Below are positions 46,385-58,005 of a stretch of DNA of 64,000 nucleotides, piece by piece. Position 1 is the first letter of the stretch. Each line of letters starts with the position of its first letter. The notes under the pieces were generated by a model that ran no database searches, was not told the DNA's origin, and worked only from the letters and a program-made list of their open reading frames with translations. The translations under genes were made by a program, and so were the position numbers. The stretch spans positions 109,558,903 through 109,622,902 of the forward strand of contig NC_084802.1 of assembly GCF_963169125.1 (NCBI RefSeq), given 5' to 3'. The stretch is from Humulus lupulus (Eukaryota; Streptophyta; Magnoliopsida; Rosales; Cannabaceae).

Positions 46385-48337
46385 TGTAATGCCCCAACTA
46401 ATTCTAGACCTTGGACCATTAAAAACTGCTAAACATAGCTACTATTTTGGAATACATACATAAGAAATAACGTAACTTTATTTAAAATCCAAAATAGTGT
46501 ACGAAATACAAAATAAGGTATGGGTACCCATTATTGTTTACATAAAAAAACATAAACTTTAGTCAATTGTTTAAATACTAAGTGCAGAACTACATAAAAC
46601 ATAAATTAAAAGACTTTAAACAATGTCATCCTTGATCTTCCTGCAGTCCATTCAATACATACATCCTCAATACACATGCCAAGCAGCCATGAATCCGTCC
46701 CGCCTTCCAAGTTTATTTTCCTACACCATCTAAAATAAAAGGAATGAGCCTAATGCCCAACAAGGAAAATCTACTAAAAACATATATCATAAATCATAAG
46801 ACTATATCATAAAAAATATACTATAAAACATATGACGTAAAAACGTATATCATATAGGACTACAATATTAATGGTCATTAACTCATTATTGTAGCATGTG
46901 ATAAAACCATCTAGGTCCACAATCTACTAATTGAGGTAGGTTAGATCATATCGTAGTATATGATAACTCATCTAGGTCCTCTGTCTACTAATCGAAGTAG
47001 GGTAAATCATAACTCTAAACCATGATAATGATAAAAACCTTGGGGTTTGCTATCTAAGCAACTATAAGCCCCAAGTGACTACAAAACAGATTCATACATA
47101 TAACATATCAACATATCATATCATATCATACCATATCATATCACATAAACATATCATAACATATATATCTAACCTATTTTCCTTACCAAAAACCAGGATA
47201 TTGGAGACAAGAACGGGATTGGAACACTCCTAAGATCAATAGTAAAAGCCATGAGTTTCTAAAGATATAGAGATGAAAAAGAGAACTAAAGCATCAAAGT
47301 AGAAACTTACCAAAAAACCTTAAGTTTCAAGGAACTTAATCACCTAACCAAAAGCCATAATAACGAGTTAGGATCCGAAAGAAAATGGAAGAATAAAATA
47401 AAAGAACTATGATGGATTAAACCTAAGGATAAGAATACCTTGAATGGAATATGACTTTGATCTACACCTCGATACCAAAATAACACTCTATCTTACTTCC
47501 CAAGTGTTTAGAAAAGCTTAGATTGGAAAAGTTTTAACCCAAAACCCAAGTGTTTCTCTCTAGAGTAATCTTAGCAGCTTGGATGCTCTGAATAATGCTT
47601 GAATGATGAGTGAAATAGTTGAGTACTAGGTCCTATTTATAGAGTTCAAGGAGTGAAACTAACCCCTTTTAAAATGAATAAATTAATTAATATAAATTGA
47701 AAATATTTGAATTTTTGTTTCAACAGATGCCCAGAACTCGGTCAAAAACGTTCAAGAGCAAGTCTAAGTGATTGAGAGCTGTTTCTACCTTAGATTCCAC
47801 GAAGTTTCAAAAACCAACCCAAGGGCTGATATATCGCCTAAGCCTATGCCCCAAGCCTTCGTGGCTTCGTTCGTCCAAAGTCGACGTGTTTTCCATATCT
47901 TCCGTAGGCGACATATCAGCCCATATAGCTGCGATATATCGGCATACGTAGATATTTTAAACATGTTTTTGCACACTTTCAGCATATTTGAAGTTTGTTA
48001 AAACAACTTTTGACTGAGTAAAACATGATCCTAACATCTGCTGGAAGGTTCTAGAGCTTCTAGATTTATCCTTTATTAAATTATTCATCCAAAATTCTTA
48101 AATCCTTAATAAACATGCTTGTGACAAGTGTCATGCTCTTAATAATTCTATCTAAACCTTAGGTTATAATAAATAATATTTCTACAACCAGCTATATTGA
48201 TCAAACCTTATGTTATAATTAATATTTCTAAACTATAGGTTAAACTTATAAAATCCATAACTTTTTTTATGAGTTTCCAACTAAATCCCGACTTGAACCA
48301 ATATCCACAAAAACTAACATACTACAAACTACTACTT
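46385..48337 (-). mobile_element. LTR-like element, family B, copy B2
   Basis: Minus-strand copy of the B family: TGTAATGCCCC at 46385 (minus-strand 3' end), TAGTAGTTTGTAGTATG-type start near 48337. TATA box CTATTTATAG on plus at about 47633-47642. Putative intron 47310 to 46721 (590 bp), with GTAAG donor and TGTAG acceptor. The palindrome is GGGTACCC at 46522-46529. A CpG-rich block with GGCGACATATC and CGATATATCGG lies at 47820-47945. No clean target duplication was found. Confidence 0.65.
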
Positions 48338-48667
48338 ATCTTACATTGGAAGGTCGTCGAAAGAGTATTTGGATACCTTAAAAGGACCAAAGAGTTATGT
48401 CTCAAATATTCTAAGTTTCCTAAGATACTTGAAGGAAAATCCGACACAAGTTGGATATCCGATGTATGAGATAATCTCTCTACAACTGGTTGGGTATTCA
48501 GCCTTGGTGGGGGTGTCGTTTCTTAAGGATCTAAGAAAAAAATATGTATATGTCACTCAACCATGGGGTCCGAGTTATTTTCTTTAGCAACAACCGGTAA
48601 AAAGGCAAAGTGGCTAAGAGATCTCATGTTGGACACCGCTGTTGATGTATCGATGATGTTGATACAT
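48338..48667 (+). pseudogene. copia-1 RNase H, middle part
   Basis: LHWKVVERVFGYLKRTKELC, then DTSWISDVxDNLSTTGWVF, VSLGGGVVS-like, and STMGSEL, KKAKWLRDLMLDTAVDV. It ends at the F4 insertion. Small shifts are present. Confidence 0.7.
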
Positions 48668-51011
48668 TGTAACACCCCAAATTTGCAAATAAGGTTTAGG
48701 ACCTTGACTAGCGTGCCTGGAGGGCAATAAGTGGATTAACATGATAATATATGTGGATTTGAATGAATATGTGATTAGAATGCATGTTTAGTAGTATAAA
48801 TATGCATGTGGACCCCGTTTGTATGCTAGGGGTAAATTGGTAATTTTAGCCCGCTGAGGGCATAAATGTGATTATTGATACCACGTGTGAGTGGTGATAT
48901 TACTGTGATGCACGTGTCAAGACGGTCCTAGGGAGCTAATTAGTTTAAAAGTCGCAACGGGATTAAATACTCGGCTCGAGAGGAGCCTAGGGGTATTTTG
49001 GGGATTTTTTAAATTGAGTTTTTGTGAGTTAATGGTTATTGGTAATTGAGTAACTTGAGTAACCATTAGTAACTACTGAGAGTAACAAGTTTGGATGAAA
49101 GAAGTGGTAGAATTGTAAGAAAGTAGAAATGACAAAAAGGGCCTTGGGGTTTAGTTAGAAGGGAAAATAGATGGAAGGGTAAAGTGGTCATTAGGCAAGG
49201 GTTAGATAAGGTTCAGCTGAGGGAAAAAGGATTCACGTATAACACTTAGTTAGAAATTGGTTTATGCTGAAATTGAAGGAAAAGCTAGAAGAAAAGGGAA
49301 GAAGAGGGAAACTGAATTCTTGAAACCTAGGAGAGAATTAAGGGAGTTTGAGGCAACCAAATTCGAATTTGAGCAAGGATTTATCAAAGGTAAGAATTTG
49401 TGCTCTGTTTTTGTTCAAATTAACCTTGAATTTACAGAGATTAAGTGTGGGAACCTAAAGGAAATATGGCTGGTTTTACTTGAAGATTCAGTTAGGATAA
49501 TCAAAAGGAAAGAGGCTTGAAGCTGGAATAGAGAAGAGTTCAAGCTGAATTTTGATTGAGGTATGAATCCTTAGCATGTTTAAATTTTAGAAGTATGGTT
49601 TGCAGTTTTTAAGCTTTGGATTATGTTTTAAAAGCCATGGTTTGAACTTCTGAAATTTGAAACTCAAGAATGGATTTTGAGTGTGATTGTGTAATTGAGT
49701 TTGTTTTTGATGTTTATAGGTTGTTAAAGGGTTCATTTGGGGTTTTAAATTGATTTTGGGGCTTAGGTACTTGTTTGGGTTGAATTGGAGTTGTGTTTGG
49801 CACGGGAAAAATGCAGGGGAAAACCCAAAAATTTGGGTTCGCGTAGCGGCGTCGCGGCCCTGTTCTTTGGTGCCGCGGCGCAAACTTGCATCAGGATGAG
49901 GGAAAAGCCTCTGGGCGCCGCGACCCTTGATGGGAGTGTCGCGGCCCTAGGCTATTTTTGGCAGCCAAATATTGCATTTTTAGGGCTTTTGCCCGGGGGC
50001 TCGGGGGATGGTTCCGATACATTATTTTAGGGAATTAGAGGTCCTGAGAGTACGGGATTGGTTCCGGGAAGTAGTTTTGGGATTGGTTAGTATTAAAAGT
50101 GTTTTATATGTGTTGTGACTAGGATTTCAGAGAGGCTCGTGATAAAGGACCGTGCTTGTGACCTTGGTGCATCGGAAAGCTCGGGATACAGGTAAGAAAA
50201 CTGTAACACCCGTAGAGCAGGGCATGGGCCCATAGTGTTGTTGCAGGGCACGGCCCTAAATTGTATTATTGCTAGGATGTAGCTTTAAATGAATTATTAT
50301 ATGTTTGATTGTTGTTTGCGAATGCTATATGTGGTTATAGCAGAATGAATGGCAAAGGAGCCGGGAACGGCGAAGGGCCGAGAACGGCAGTGGGGCCGGG
50401 AATATCACTTAGCACATGGAGTGCTTGTGGTTAGGGTGAGACCCCAATGGATACATGGGATATCCTTACGGTATGGACCGAGAACCCAGGCTTTGGTAAT
50501 GCTTCTGTGACGGCATGGCCGTATATGTGTTAAAATCTTAAGGGTTGTCTGTTTAATCTATGGATTGCCTAATATGTTGATTATATAATATGCTTATGTT
50601 ATGCTTTGTATGAGTTTTCTTGCTGGGCTTCGGCTCACGGGTGCTCTGTGTTGCAGGTAAAGACAAAGAGAAAGTCAACCAGCCATGAGTACAGAGAGCG
50701 TGGGGGCGGCGCGTACATGTTTGGCCTGCCCGACTGCTTTGGTTGGGGGTATTTTTGAGAAATGGCTGTATAAACCCTAATTTTGATGGTTAATTACTTA
50801 TAAACTTGTTTTGAGTTGTAAATATTTTATAAACCAAGTTCTGGGATCCCAAATGTAAGACACTTGAAATTTTCAATGAATTAAGGGATTTTCAAAGATT
50901 ATAGCCTAGTTTTCTATTTAATCACACTTTTATTATTAAAACCTCGTTGAGCGAGCTAATTGCACATTTTAAACTCACTTAGTAACAGCTATAAGGTAGT
51001 AGGGCGTTACA
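48668..51011 (+). mobile_element. Solo LTR F4 (family A), 2344 bp
   Basis: Starts TGTAACACCCC at 48668, ends GGGCGTTACA at 51011, with perfect TACAT repeats (48663-48667 and 51012-51016). Donor GG/GTAAGAAAACTG at 50192, acceptor TGTTGCAG at 50656 (465 bp). GGGATCCC at 50843-50850. GC-rich block 49840-49950. Within the intron, CCGGGAACGGC repeats of 17-18 bp (50361-50410). Confidence 0.8.
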
Positions 51012-51083
51012 TACATTGTGATAATCAAGCCACTTGGGTTAGATCTTACAACAAGATATATAATGGGAAGTCTAGACATATAA
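51012..51083 (+). pseudogene. copia-1 RNase H, 72 bp island
   Basis: Encodes HCDNQATWVRSYNKIYNG and SRHI, the standard copia RNase H motif with the second catalytic Asp. It sits between two insertions, F4 and R5, only 72 bp apart. Confidence 0.75.
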
Positions 51084-53086
51084 TGTAACACCCTGCTAAT
51101 TAGGGTCCGTTACCACGTGTGTTTAAAATAGTGCGGGACTCGCTAAACGAGTCATTTGGACTAAAACATGTGATTAAGCCACTAAGGTTTCATGTATTAA
51201 AAATCTTGGTCAATTAAGAAACATTCCCAGTAAAAGAAAACTTTAGTCTTTACATGGGATCCCAAAAATACAAGTTTAAAAAATTGTTTACAACTCAGGG
51301 ATTATAGGATAAGCGGCAAAACAGGGTCCAACCCCAGTTCCTCTGCAATACCTCGGCCATGGCAGTCGAGCAGACTGCATATGTACACATCGCCCCTAAC
51401 GCTCTCCAACTCATGGCTTGCCAAGGTTCTCCTTACCCTTACCTGCACCACAAAGCACCCGTGAGCCAAAAGACTCGGCAAGAAAACACATTAGCAAATT
51501 CAGATAGTCCACATAATATAACAGCATGCTCAACAGTAATAACTGGAACCAAGCATACACACACTATACAAGTAAGTGACCATAGGGTCACACAAGTGTG
51601 TGTCGCACTCCCGTTCATTCCTATGGCATCCATTTCAAGTGCATAATGCACTCCCTTTCATTCATTTGGCATCCGAGCCAGTCAAGTGCATAATTCACTC
51701 CTGGGTGGCCTAGCCATAACGACCTACACTTAAAGCGCATAATGTCGTTCATGGCTCATAAGCCGAGCCTTGCAAACCCTCGACTCATAAGTCGAGCCTT
51801 GTAGACTCTCAACTCATAACTCGAGCCTTGTAAACCCTCGACTTATAAGTCAGGCCTTGTATCCCTTCAACTTATAAGTCGGCCTTGTATACCCTCGACT
51901 TATAAGTCGAGCCTTGTAAACTCCTCAACTCATAATCCAAGCCCTTTTTTATCAAATATACCCTTGACTATCAAGCTGAGCTCTTGGTTAGGTGCAATAG
52001 ACAGACTTCCGACTATAAGTCGAACCTCCCAGCCAGAAACAGACATACATATAATACATTCATCATACACAGATACAACACATTACAATGTACTTACACA
52101 TGTATACACATGCATAATTATAATCATGCTCATTAGCTGGGCCTGAGCCCTAATCATGTATCTCATGCTTCGGGTGCAGTTTTCTTACATTTGGTCCAAG
52201 CACAAGCAAATAAGCAAGCAAGCACGACCCCCGAGAACGATCCTTTCCTGAGCCTTAGCGATTACCTCCAATAGCTTAATTATGGCCCCAAGTTACTCCT
52301 AACTTGATCCTAAACACCAAACCTTCAATTCCCAAGCTTTGTTTCCTCAAAAACTTCAAAATTCTCAAGTCAGCAAGGAGGGTGAGAGAGAGCTACAGGA
52401 GAGAGAGAGCTACAGGAGAGAGAGAGAGAGAGTGAGCTTTTCCTTTTGTTTTCTAAGTAATCCTCTGCTTCCCACAGCCTTCCAAACCAGTTGAGTCAAG
52501 CTAAGGTCTATCCAAAAGACCTAAATACCCTTAACCCAAATTTTCTTCTCCAATGCTTACAAGGGCACTTTGGTCATTTACCACCATTTGCCACTTTTCC
52601 CCGTTAATCATAATTAATGTCTCATAAACTCTCGTTATTTCTAATATCCTCAAATGATCACTAAATAATTTCCCCATTACCCGATAAATTACGGTAATGT
52701 GCTAAATTACTAAAATACCCCTAGGCTCACCCCGAGCCGGGTATTTGACCCTGTTATGACTAAACTGCTAACTTGCCCCCTAGGATCGCCTCGTGCCGAA
52801 TAACCCAAATATATCCACATAATAATGTGGTAACAATCATATACCATACACATATTCAAATAAGCCCTCAACGGGCCAAAATTATGAAAATGCCCTTCTA
52901 ATAAGAATTCGGCCCATATGCATGCTTAATACACCTAAACATGCCAATATAGTCATATTATCAGATAACTCACATAATTCATATAATAACATGCTCATAA
53001 CACATAAGCACTCAATTAATTCAATTATTACCTCCCGGCCCCCTAATCCAGGCACTAATCCATATTAGGGAATTTGGGGCGTTACA
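51084..53086 (-). mobile_element. Solo LTR R5 (family A), 2003 bp
   Basis: Starts TGTAACACCC at 51084, ends GTTACA at 53086, perfect repeats TATAA (51079-51083 and 53087-53091). On the minus strand, the donor reads AT/GTAAGAAAACTGC at 52188 and the acceptor ends at 51443 (746 bp). GGGATCCC at 51256-51263. GAGAGA tract at 52383-52430. It lacks the GC-rich block and is the shortest family-A LTR here. It contains the palindromic minisatellite. Confidence 0.8.
51743..51950 (-). repeat. Palindromic minisatellite inside R5
   Basis: About seven imperfect 31-34 bp units CTCGACTTATAAGTCGAGCC-TTGTAAACC. The core CTCGACTTATAAGTCGAG is a perfect 18 bp palindrome in the best unit (51895-51912) and mostly kept in others. 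It is in the putative intron, between the donor at 52188 and acceptor at 51443. Confidence 0.8.
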
Positions 53087-53820
53087 TATAAGCCTGAGAC
53101 ATGACTATGTGAGGGAATTAATTGATAGGAGTATCATATCAATTTCATATGTGAAATCTTGTGAGAACTTAGCGGATCTGTTTACCGAACCTCTTGGGAG
53201 AGATTTGGTGAGTTCCACAAATAGAGGGATAGAACTAAAACTCCTTGACCAATAGATTCCCCAATGATGGCAACCCACCACAAAACTTGTATACATCAAG
53301 TGTAGAGTTCAATGGGTAAGAACAAGTCATTGATAAGAGAATAGTTTCAACATTAACAACTTAAATGTCCCATCAAGGATGAGTTAATGTTGGTTGCTAT
53401 TGGACATTAGGGTTAAGCCATAGGCTTTTAATGAAATTTAGTTGAAGAGTAACAAGTATCTCTAAAGGTAGCAAAGATGTTGTAAGAATTGCATCTATGT
53501 GAACCTAGAAGCGGTGTCGCCTCTCAAGATAGTAGGAGTTTTCTCTCTTGATGGTTCATGAATGGATCAAGCACAAGGCCATAATAGTGCTAAGCGCGAA
53601 AAGTGAGAAATACATGAGCAATCAGATAGAGGTGTGTGAGACATTACCGATTTTTATCACTAGAAATATGGGGTTCAATCTTTTAAGAATACATTAGCAT
53701 TTTGGTAGAAGCTTTGTAGTGCTTTCACTAATATAAAGTTCAAACCCAAAAGATACTTTATTTTATGCACTAATATTGTTTGGCTAGAGAATTGAGGATG
53801 TATTTAACAAAGTGGAGGAA
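53087..53820 (+). pseudogene. copia-1 RNase H end, 3' UTR and PPT
   Basis: LRHDYVRELIDRSIISISYV, CENLADLFTEPLGRDLVSST and IELKLLDQ with TAG at about 53255 give the RNase H C-terminus. Then about 550 bp of untranslated sequence and a PPT, AAGTGGAGGAA, at 53810-53820 just before the 3' LTR. Confidence 0.8.
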
Positions 53821-54243
53821 TGTTATGATTGGTTAAATACATGGTGAAATTTGTTAGGCACGAAGAGGAGCAAAAACCATAACGATTTCACAAAAGTCAA
53901 CATGTCAGAGTTGACTTTCGGTATAGGCATTTATGAATCATCTTTTTTGGGTCCAAAGTATTTCTTTTGAGTATATGAGAGTACCCAAAAAATTTGGGAG
54001 CATTTGGGGATGTTTTGAGAAAAAATTTGGAGCGCCAAGTCAGAGGCATCGGCGATGCGTCGCCTCCACGTGTCGCCTGGTACTAGGCGACACATCGCTT
54101 GGTTGCCTGGGGCTGTCCATACAGTGACGTGTTTTTAGCTTCAAAATTCAAATTAAAATTTTATAATCTCATTGCTTGAGTCTAATAAGGTTCTTGTACT
54201 ATTTAAAGGGTTCATTTAAGTTAATTGGTGACTTGATCACTCA

Positions 54244-54289
<46 letters not shown>

Positions 54290-54655
54290 AAGATTACTAG
54301 TTTTCGCCAAGATCTTCATCAAGAAAACTTAACTTGTATGAAGATTCAAGGCTTGTGAATCTTAATCTCATTTCATTGTTGTAGTTTCATGCAATTCCAA
54401 GGAGAAGGCTAGGAATAGAGATTTTTGAACAACAAATCTTCATTTGTGTCAAGCCTTGTTACTTTTATGGTTCACATAAAATCATAGACTTGTGATTTTA
54501 TTTTTGAAGGTTCTTCTTCAAGAAAGATCTACTCTGCACCTTGTTTTTGTGTTTATGTACTTTGTGATTATTCTCTATTAGAGTTTAGATTACTTGTGAT
54601 TATTGCTTTGAGTTGTAATACAAAACTAAAGTTATAAGCCTCTAATCCCCAAACA
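53821..54655 (+). mobile_element. 3' LTR of copia-1
   Basis: About 835 bp, starting TGTTATGATTGG right after the PPT. It has GTCGCCT repeats at 54058-54105, a TATTTAAAG TATA-like site at about 54198, and a (CT)n tract at 54246-54287. The end near 54655 (AACA) is approximate. The 5' LTR partner is only the scrambled LTR pieces at 31557-32895. Confidence 0.7.
54246..54287 (+). repeat. CT microsatellite in copia-1 LTR
   Basis: Perfect (CT)n, about 20 units, 45 bp downstream of the TATA-like site. The inverted copy has a (GA)n tract at the matching place (32365-32389). Confidence 0.85.
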
Positions 54656-55458
54656 CGAAAGCATCATTAATTTTTTTAGATTTTCAAGCTTTAACCTACA
54701 TAAAACTCCATAAATAATTAAAATTAAAGTTAAGTATCTTGAAGCTCTATAAATTTTTCATCGGAAGAAAACAATATTGACATTTCATCTTTGGCCAAAA
54801 AAATAAATATTGAGATTTCATCATTGGAGAATCATCTAATGGAAAGTAAAAAAAATTATATGTTTACAGTTCGTTTATTGAATCTTATTGATCTTTGTGT
54901 TTTGCTTTCTTTTTATATGAATCTCACTCGTATATTATATGAGATTCTTTCTAATTCATACGCATAACATTTGCGGTTAAATCCTAATCTGTTAAAAAAA
55001 AAATGATTGATTTTTTATCATAAACTACTCAATCTTCACTCTGTCATAACAATACAATGTAAGTATCTAGATTGATTAATAAAAAAAATTCTTTTTGAGT
55101 AAGGGATATATAATAAGACATATATATAATTAATGATTGTATTTTTTTTTCCAATAAAGTAACTAACGCAAGGATCATTCTAGAAGAAAAAAAAAAAAGG
55201 AGATTAGGAGGGAGGCGGAAGATTAATATTTCTGGGGTGTATTTTTTTTTCCTTTGTTCAGAGAAACCCAATTTTGTAAATGGAGGTGGTGTGTTTATAA
55301 AAAATGATATTTTAATAAATAAAATAGGGCTTATTTAAATTAGGGGTGTACTTATATTTTTTTTGGGGCGTATACTTAGTATTATATACCAATTTAAACT
55401 TCATTAATAATGTGTAGGTGTAAAGTCTAATAAAGAGAGACGGAGAAAATTATCTATA
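54656..55458. other. AT-rich stretch, no gene recognised
   Basis: Contains A/T homopolymer runs (55142-55150, 55187-55200) but no coding or terminal signals that I recognise. Confidence 0.5.
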
Positions 55459-56317
55459 TCTCTTATATATAAAAAGTGTGTAGATAACAGAAAGTTTTGG
55501 TTCTAACAATTTTTTATTTATTTTTTCTGTTAATTTTAACAAAATATACTTATATTTAACATAATATTCTTATATTTAAAGGTACATTGTAAAGATGACT
55601 TAAATTTAAATAAATGAATAATTAAATAAATTAAAATATGATACTTTTAAGATATTTTATAATGATAATTATTTAAAAATAATATAACCATATATTTTAT
55701 AACTTAAATAAAATTTAATTAAACTTAATATTATATTAAACATATAATATATAATCTTTTGTTGTCACTCCCAAAAACTTAAACAAAAAAATTAATTAAA
55801 ATAGGATATTTTAAAGATATTTTATGATAATTTAAATAATTAAATCATATTTATTTAAAAATAATAAAAACATACATATCAATTTTTTATCTTATAGATT
55901 TGTGTAATAGTTTGTTTTTCATCAAGTGATTGAAGCTCTTTTTTTCATCAAATTCACCAAAGGACATTGTGAGATACACTAGAAATTAAAAATAATTTAT
56001 GCATGTATACTACTGTCTACACTATGACTTTTTCTATTCTTATTTTATTTCTATTATTAATTTCTTTTTAAATATTATTGTATTTTATGTATATGTCATG
56101 TAACCATGTAAATATATATCTATGTCAACGTTGTGTTTAGATGTTATATATGTAGAGATTATTGATATAAATATTTATATATACTATAAAACTATAATTC
56201 ATTCTATTATATATATTTTTTTTTTTTAAAACAGTGAACTAGTTTTTATTAAAATTATAGACAATGTTTACAACTTTAAAACTAAGAAAACGTGCATTGC
56301 ATGTTGCTTTTACCTAG
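55459..56317 (+). mobile_element. Non-autonomous Helitron 1, 859 bp
   Basis: The 5' end TCTCTTATATATAAAAAGTG is the plant Helitron form (TC then TATATAAAA). The 3' end has the hairpin CGTGC-ATT-GCATG at about 56291-56303, then 10 bases and CTAG at 56314-56317, followed by T. The insertion is between A and T, and no ORF for Rep/helicase is present, so it would need enzymes from elsewhere. Confidence 0.7.
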
Positions 56318-56321
56318 TACA

Positions 56322-58005
56322 TCTCTTCTATATAAAAAGTGTGTAGATAACAGAAATTCTTTGTTTTAACGGTTTTTTTTTTTTTTGTTAACTTTAACAG
56401 AATATTCTTATATTTGACAGTAGATTGTAAACATGACTTAAACTTAAATAAAATTAAATAAATAAATTATTAAACAAATTAAATATGATATTTTTGAGAT
56501 ATTTTACAATGATAATTATTTAAAAATAATAAAACCATACATTTTATAACTTAAATAAAATTTAATTAAACTTAAACTTAATATTATATTAGACATATAT
56601 GTTTACCGAGGTTTTCAGAAACTAGAAATATAATGAGAAATAAGACCTAGAAAGAAAGGATCAAAGATAAACAAACTGAATTTTTACGTGGTTGGGGCAT
56701 TAATGAGTCTTAGTCCACGAGTCTCTTGTGTTAGATTTTAGAGAGCTTTTAACAATGGAGTTTTCTACAAGTTTGAGTAGAGTAATTGCTTACCAGCGAA
56801 AATTTGGTTCCTTGCTACAGTGCACAACTGATCTTATTTATAGGCAGTCAGGTGCAATAGGCTTAAGCCGGACTAATCTGGGCCCAATAGGAATGTAACC
56901 ATAGTTTGCTCGCTAATGGAGCCATAATACAAAGAATGCTGCTTAATAAAGCATAGTAATCAGGGCTCATTGGGCCGGCTTGGGCATGGCCAAGCCTTAC
57001 AGCTGTTAATGGTATGTAGTTTCAGACTGGTCCGTGTGAGCTTCTAAGGGGATCCTAGGGACAGGATCTGTCAGAGTAGTGGCAGTACTGTTTCCTAGGA
57101 ACAGCGTACATTCTGTGCATAACCTCTTCTGCAGGTTAGTTGAGGAGACCAACTTCAGTGTTTCTTGGGGACATGTCAGCGTCAGGGAAGATCAAACTTG
57201 CCCTATCCGAACGTCTGGTCTGGGTTTCTTTACTAATGTACCGGTTCATTTACCGGAGTCCTGGTTCGCTCACCAAGACAGGGTTAATTCTCGATAAGGT
57301 CTATTCCCAGACTAGTGAGCCTACCACCTCTATTGGCATCCCGGAGGATACGGGGAGGTTGAGACCGGAAAGATGAGTTGGGCCTGCATCTTGGTCCCGG
57401 TTCCCTTGTTATGGTCGCGCCTATCGGACGTTGTTGGGCTCATTGACGACTAGGCTATCAGGATGGGTCAAGATGGGTCCGGATCTCTTTGAGGGAGCCC
57501 ATGGGCCCTTTGTGTCATGCCACGTGTCCCGGGAGAAAAATAGGGATAACAATATAATATATTTCTTTTGTTGTCATTGCCAAATTCAAAAACTAAAACA
57601 AACATAAACTTAAACAAAAATAAATAAACTAAAATATGATATTTTTAAAATATTTTATGATAATTTAAATAATTAAATCATATTTATTTAAAAATAATAA
57701 ATGCATACATATCATTTTTTTATCTTATAAATTTGTGTGATAGTTTGTTTTTTATTAAGTGATTGAAGTTTTTTTTTCTTCATGAAATTCACCAAAAGAC
57801 ATTGCGAGATACATTAGAAACTAAAAATAGTTGATGCATGTATAATACTGTCTACACTATGACTTTTTCTATTATTAATTTCTTTTTAAATATTATTGTA
57901 TTTTATATATATGTCATGTAGCCATGTAAATATATATTTATGTCAACGTTGTGTTTAGATGTCATATATGTAGAGATTATTGATATGAATATTTATATAT
58001 ACTAT
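56322..58005 (+). mobile_element. Helitron 2, truncated, with an LTR inside
   Basis: Starts TCTCTTCTATATAAAAAGTG only 4 bp after the end of Helitron 1. It matches Helitron 1 up to 56599, is interrupted by a solo LTR (56600-57551), resumes at 57557 and ends at 58005 where another element starts with TGTTACG. The last 140 bp and CTRR end are missing. Confidence 0.65.
56600..57551 (-). mobile_element. Solo LTR in Helitron 2, 952 bp
   Basis: Begins TGTTTACC, ends GATAACA, with perfect ATATA repeats (56595-56599 and 57552-57556). On the minus strand it has a TATA box, CTATAAATAAG, at about 56843-56833, which sets its direction. Not related to the other LTRs here. It is less AT-rich than its surroundings. 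Confidence 0.7.

Noticed and set aside
47105..47160. CATATCATATC array as a satellite
   Set aside because: Only about 50 bp and within family B, where it is part of the element (similar to 1975-2060); a microsatellite, not a satellite.
51745..51945. CRISPR-like array of repeats in R5
   Set aside because: Units are direct neighbours with no unique spacers of set length, in plant repetitive DNA; a palindromic minisatellite instead.
57079..57376. Two overlapping 72-78 codon frames in the LTR in Helitron 2
   Set aside because: On the strand opposite to the LTR promoter, no motif, overlapping each other.
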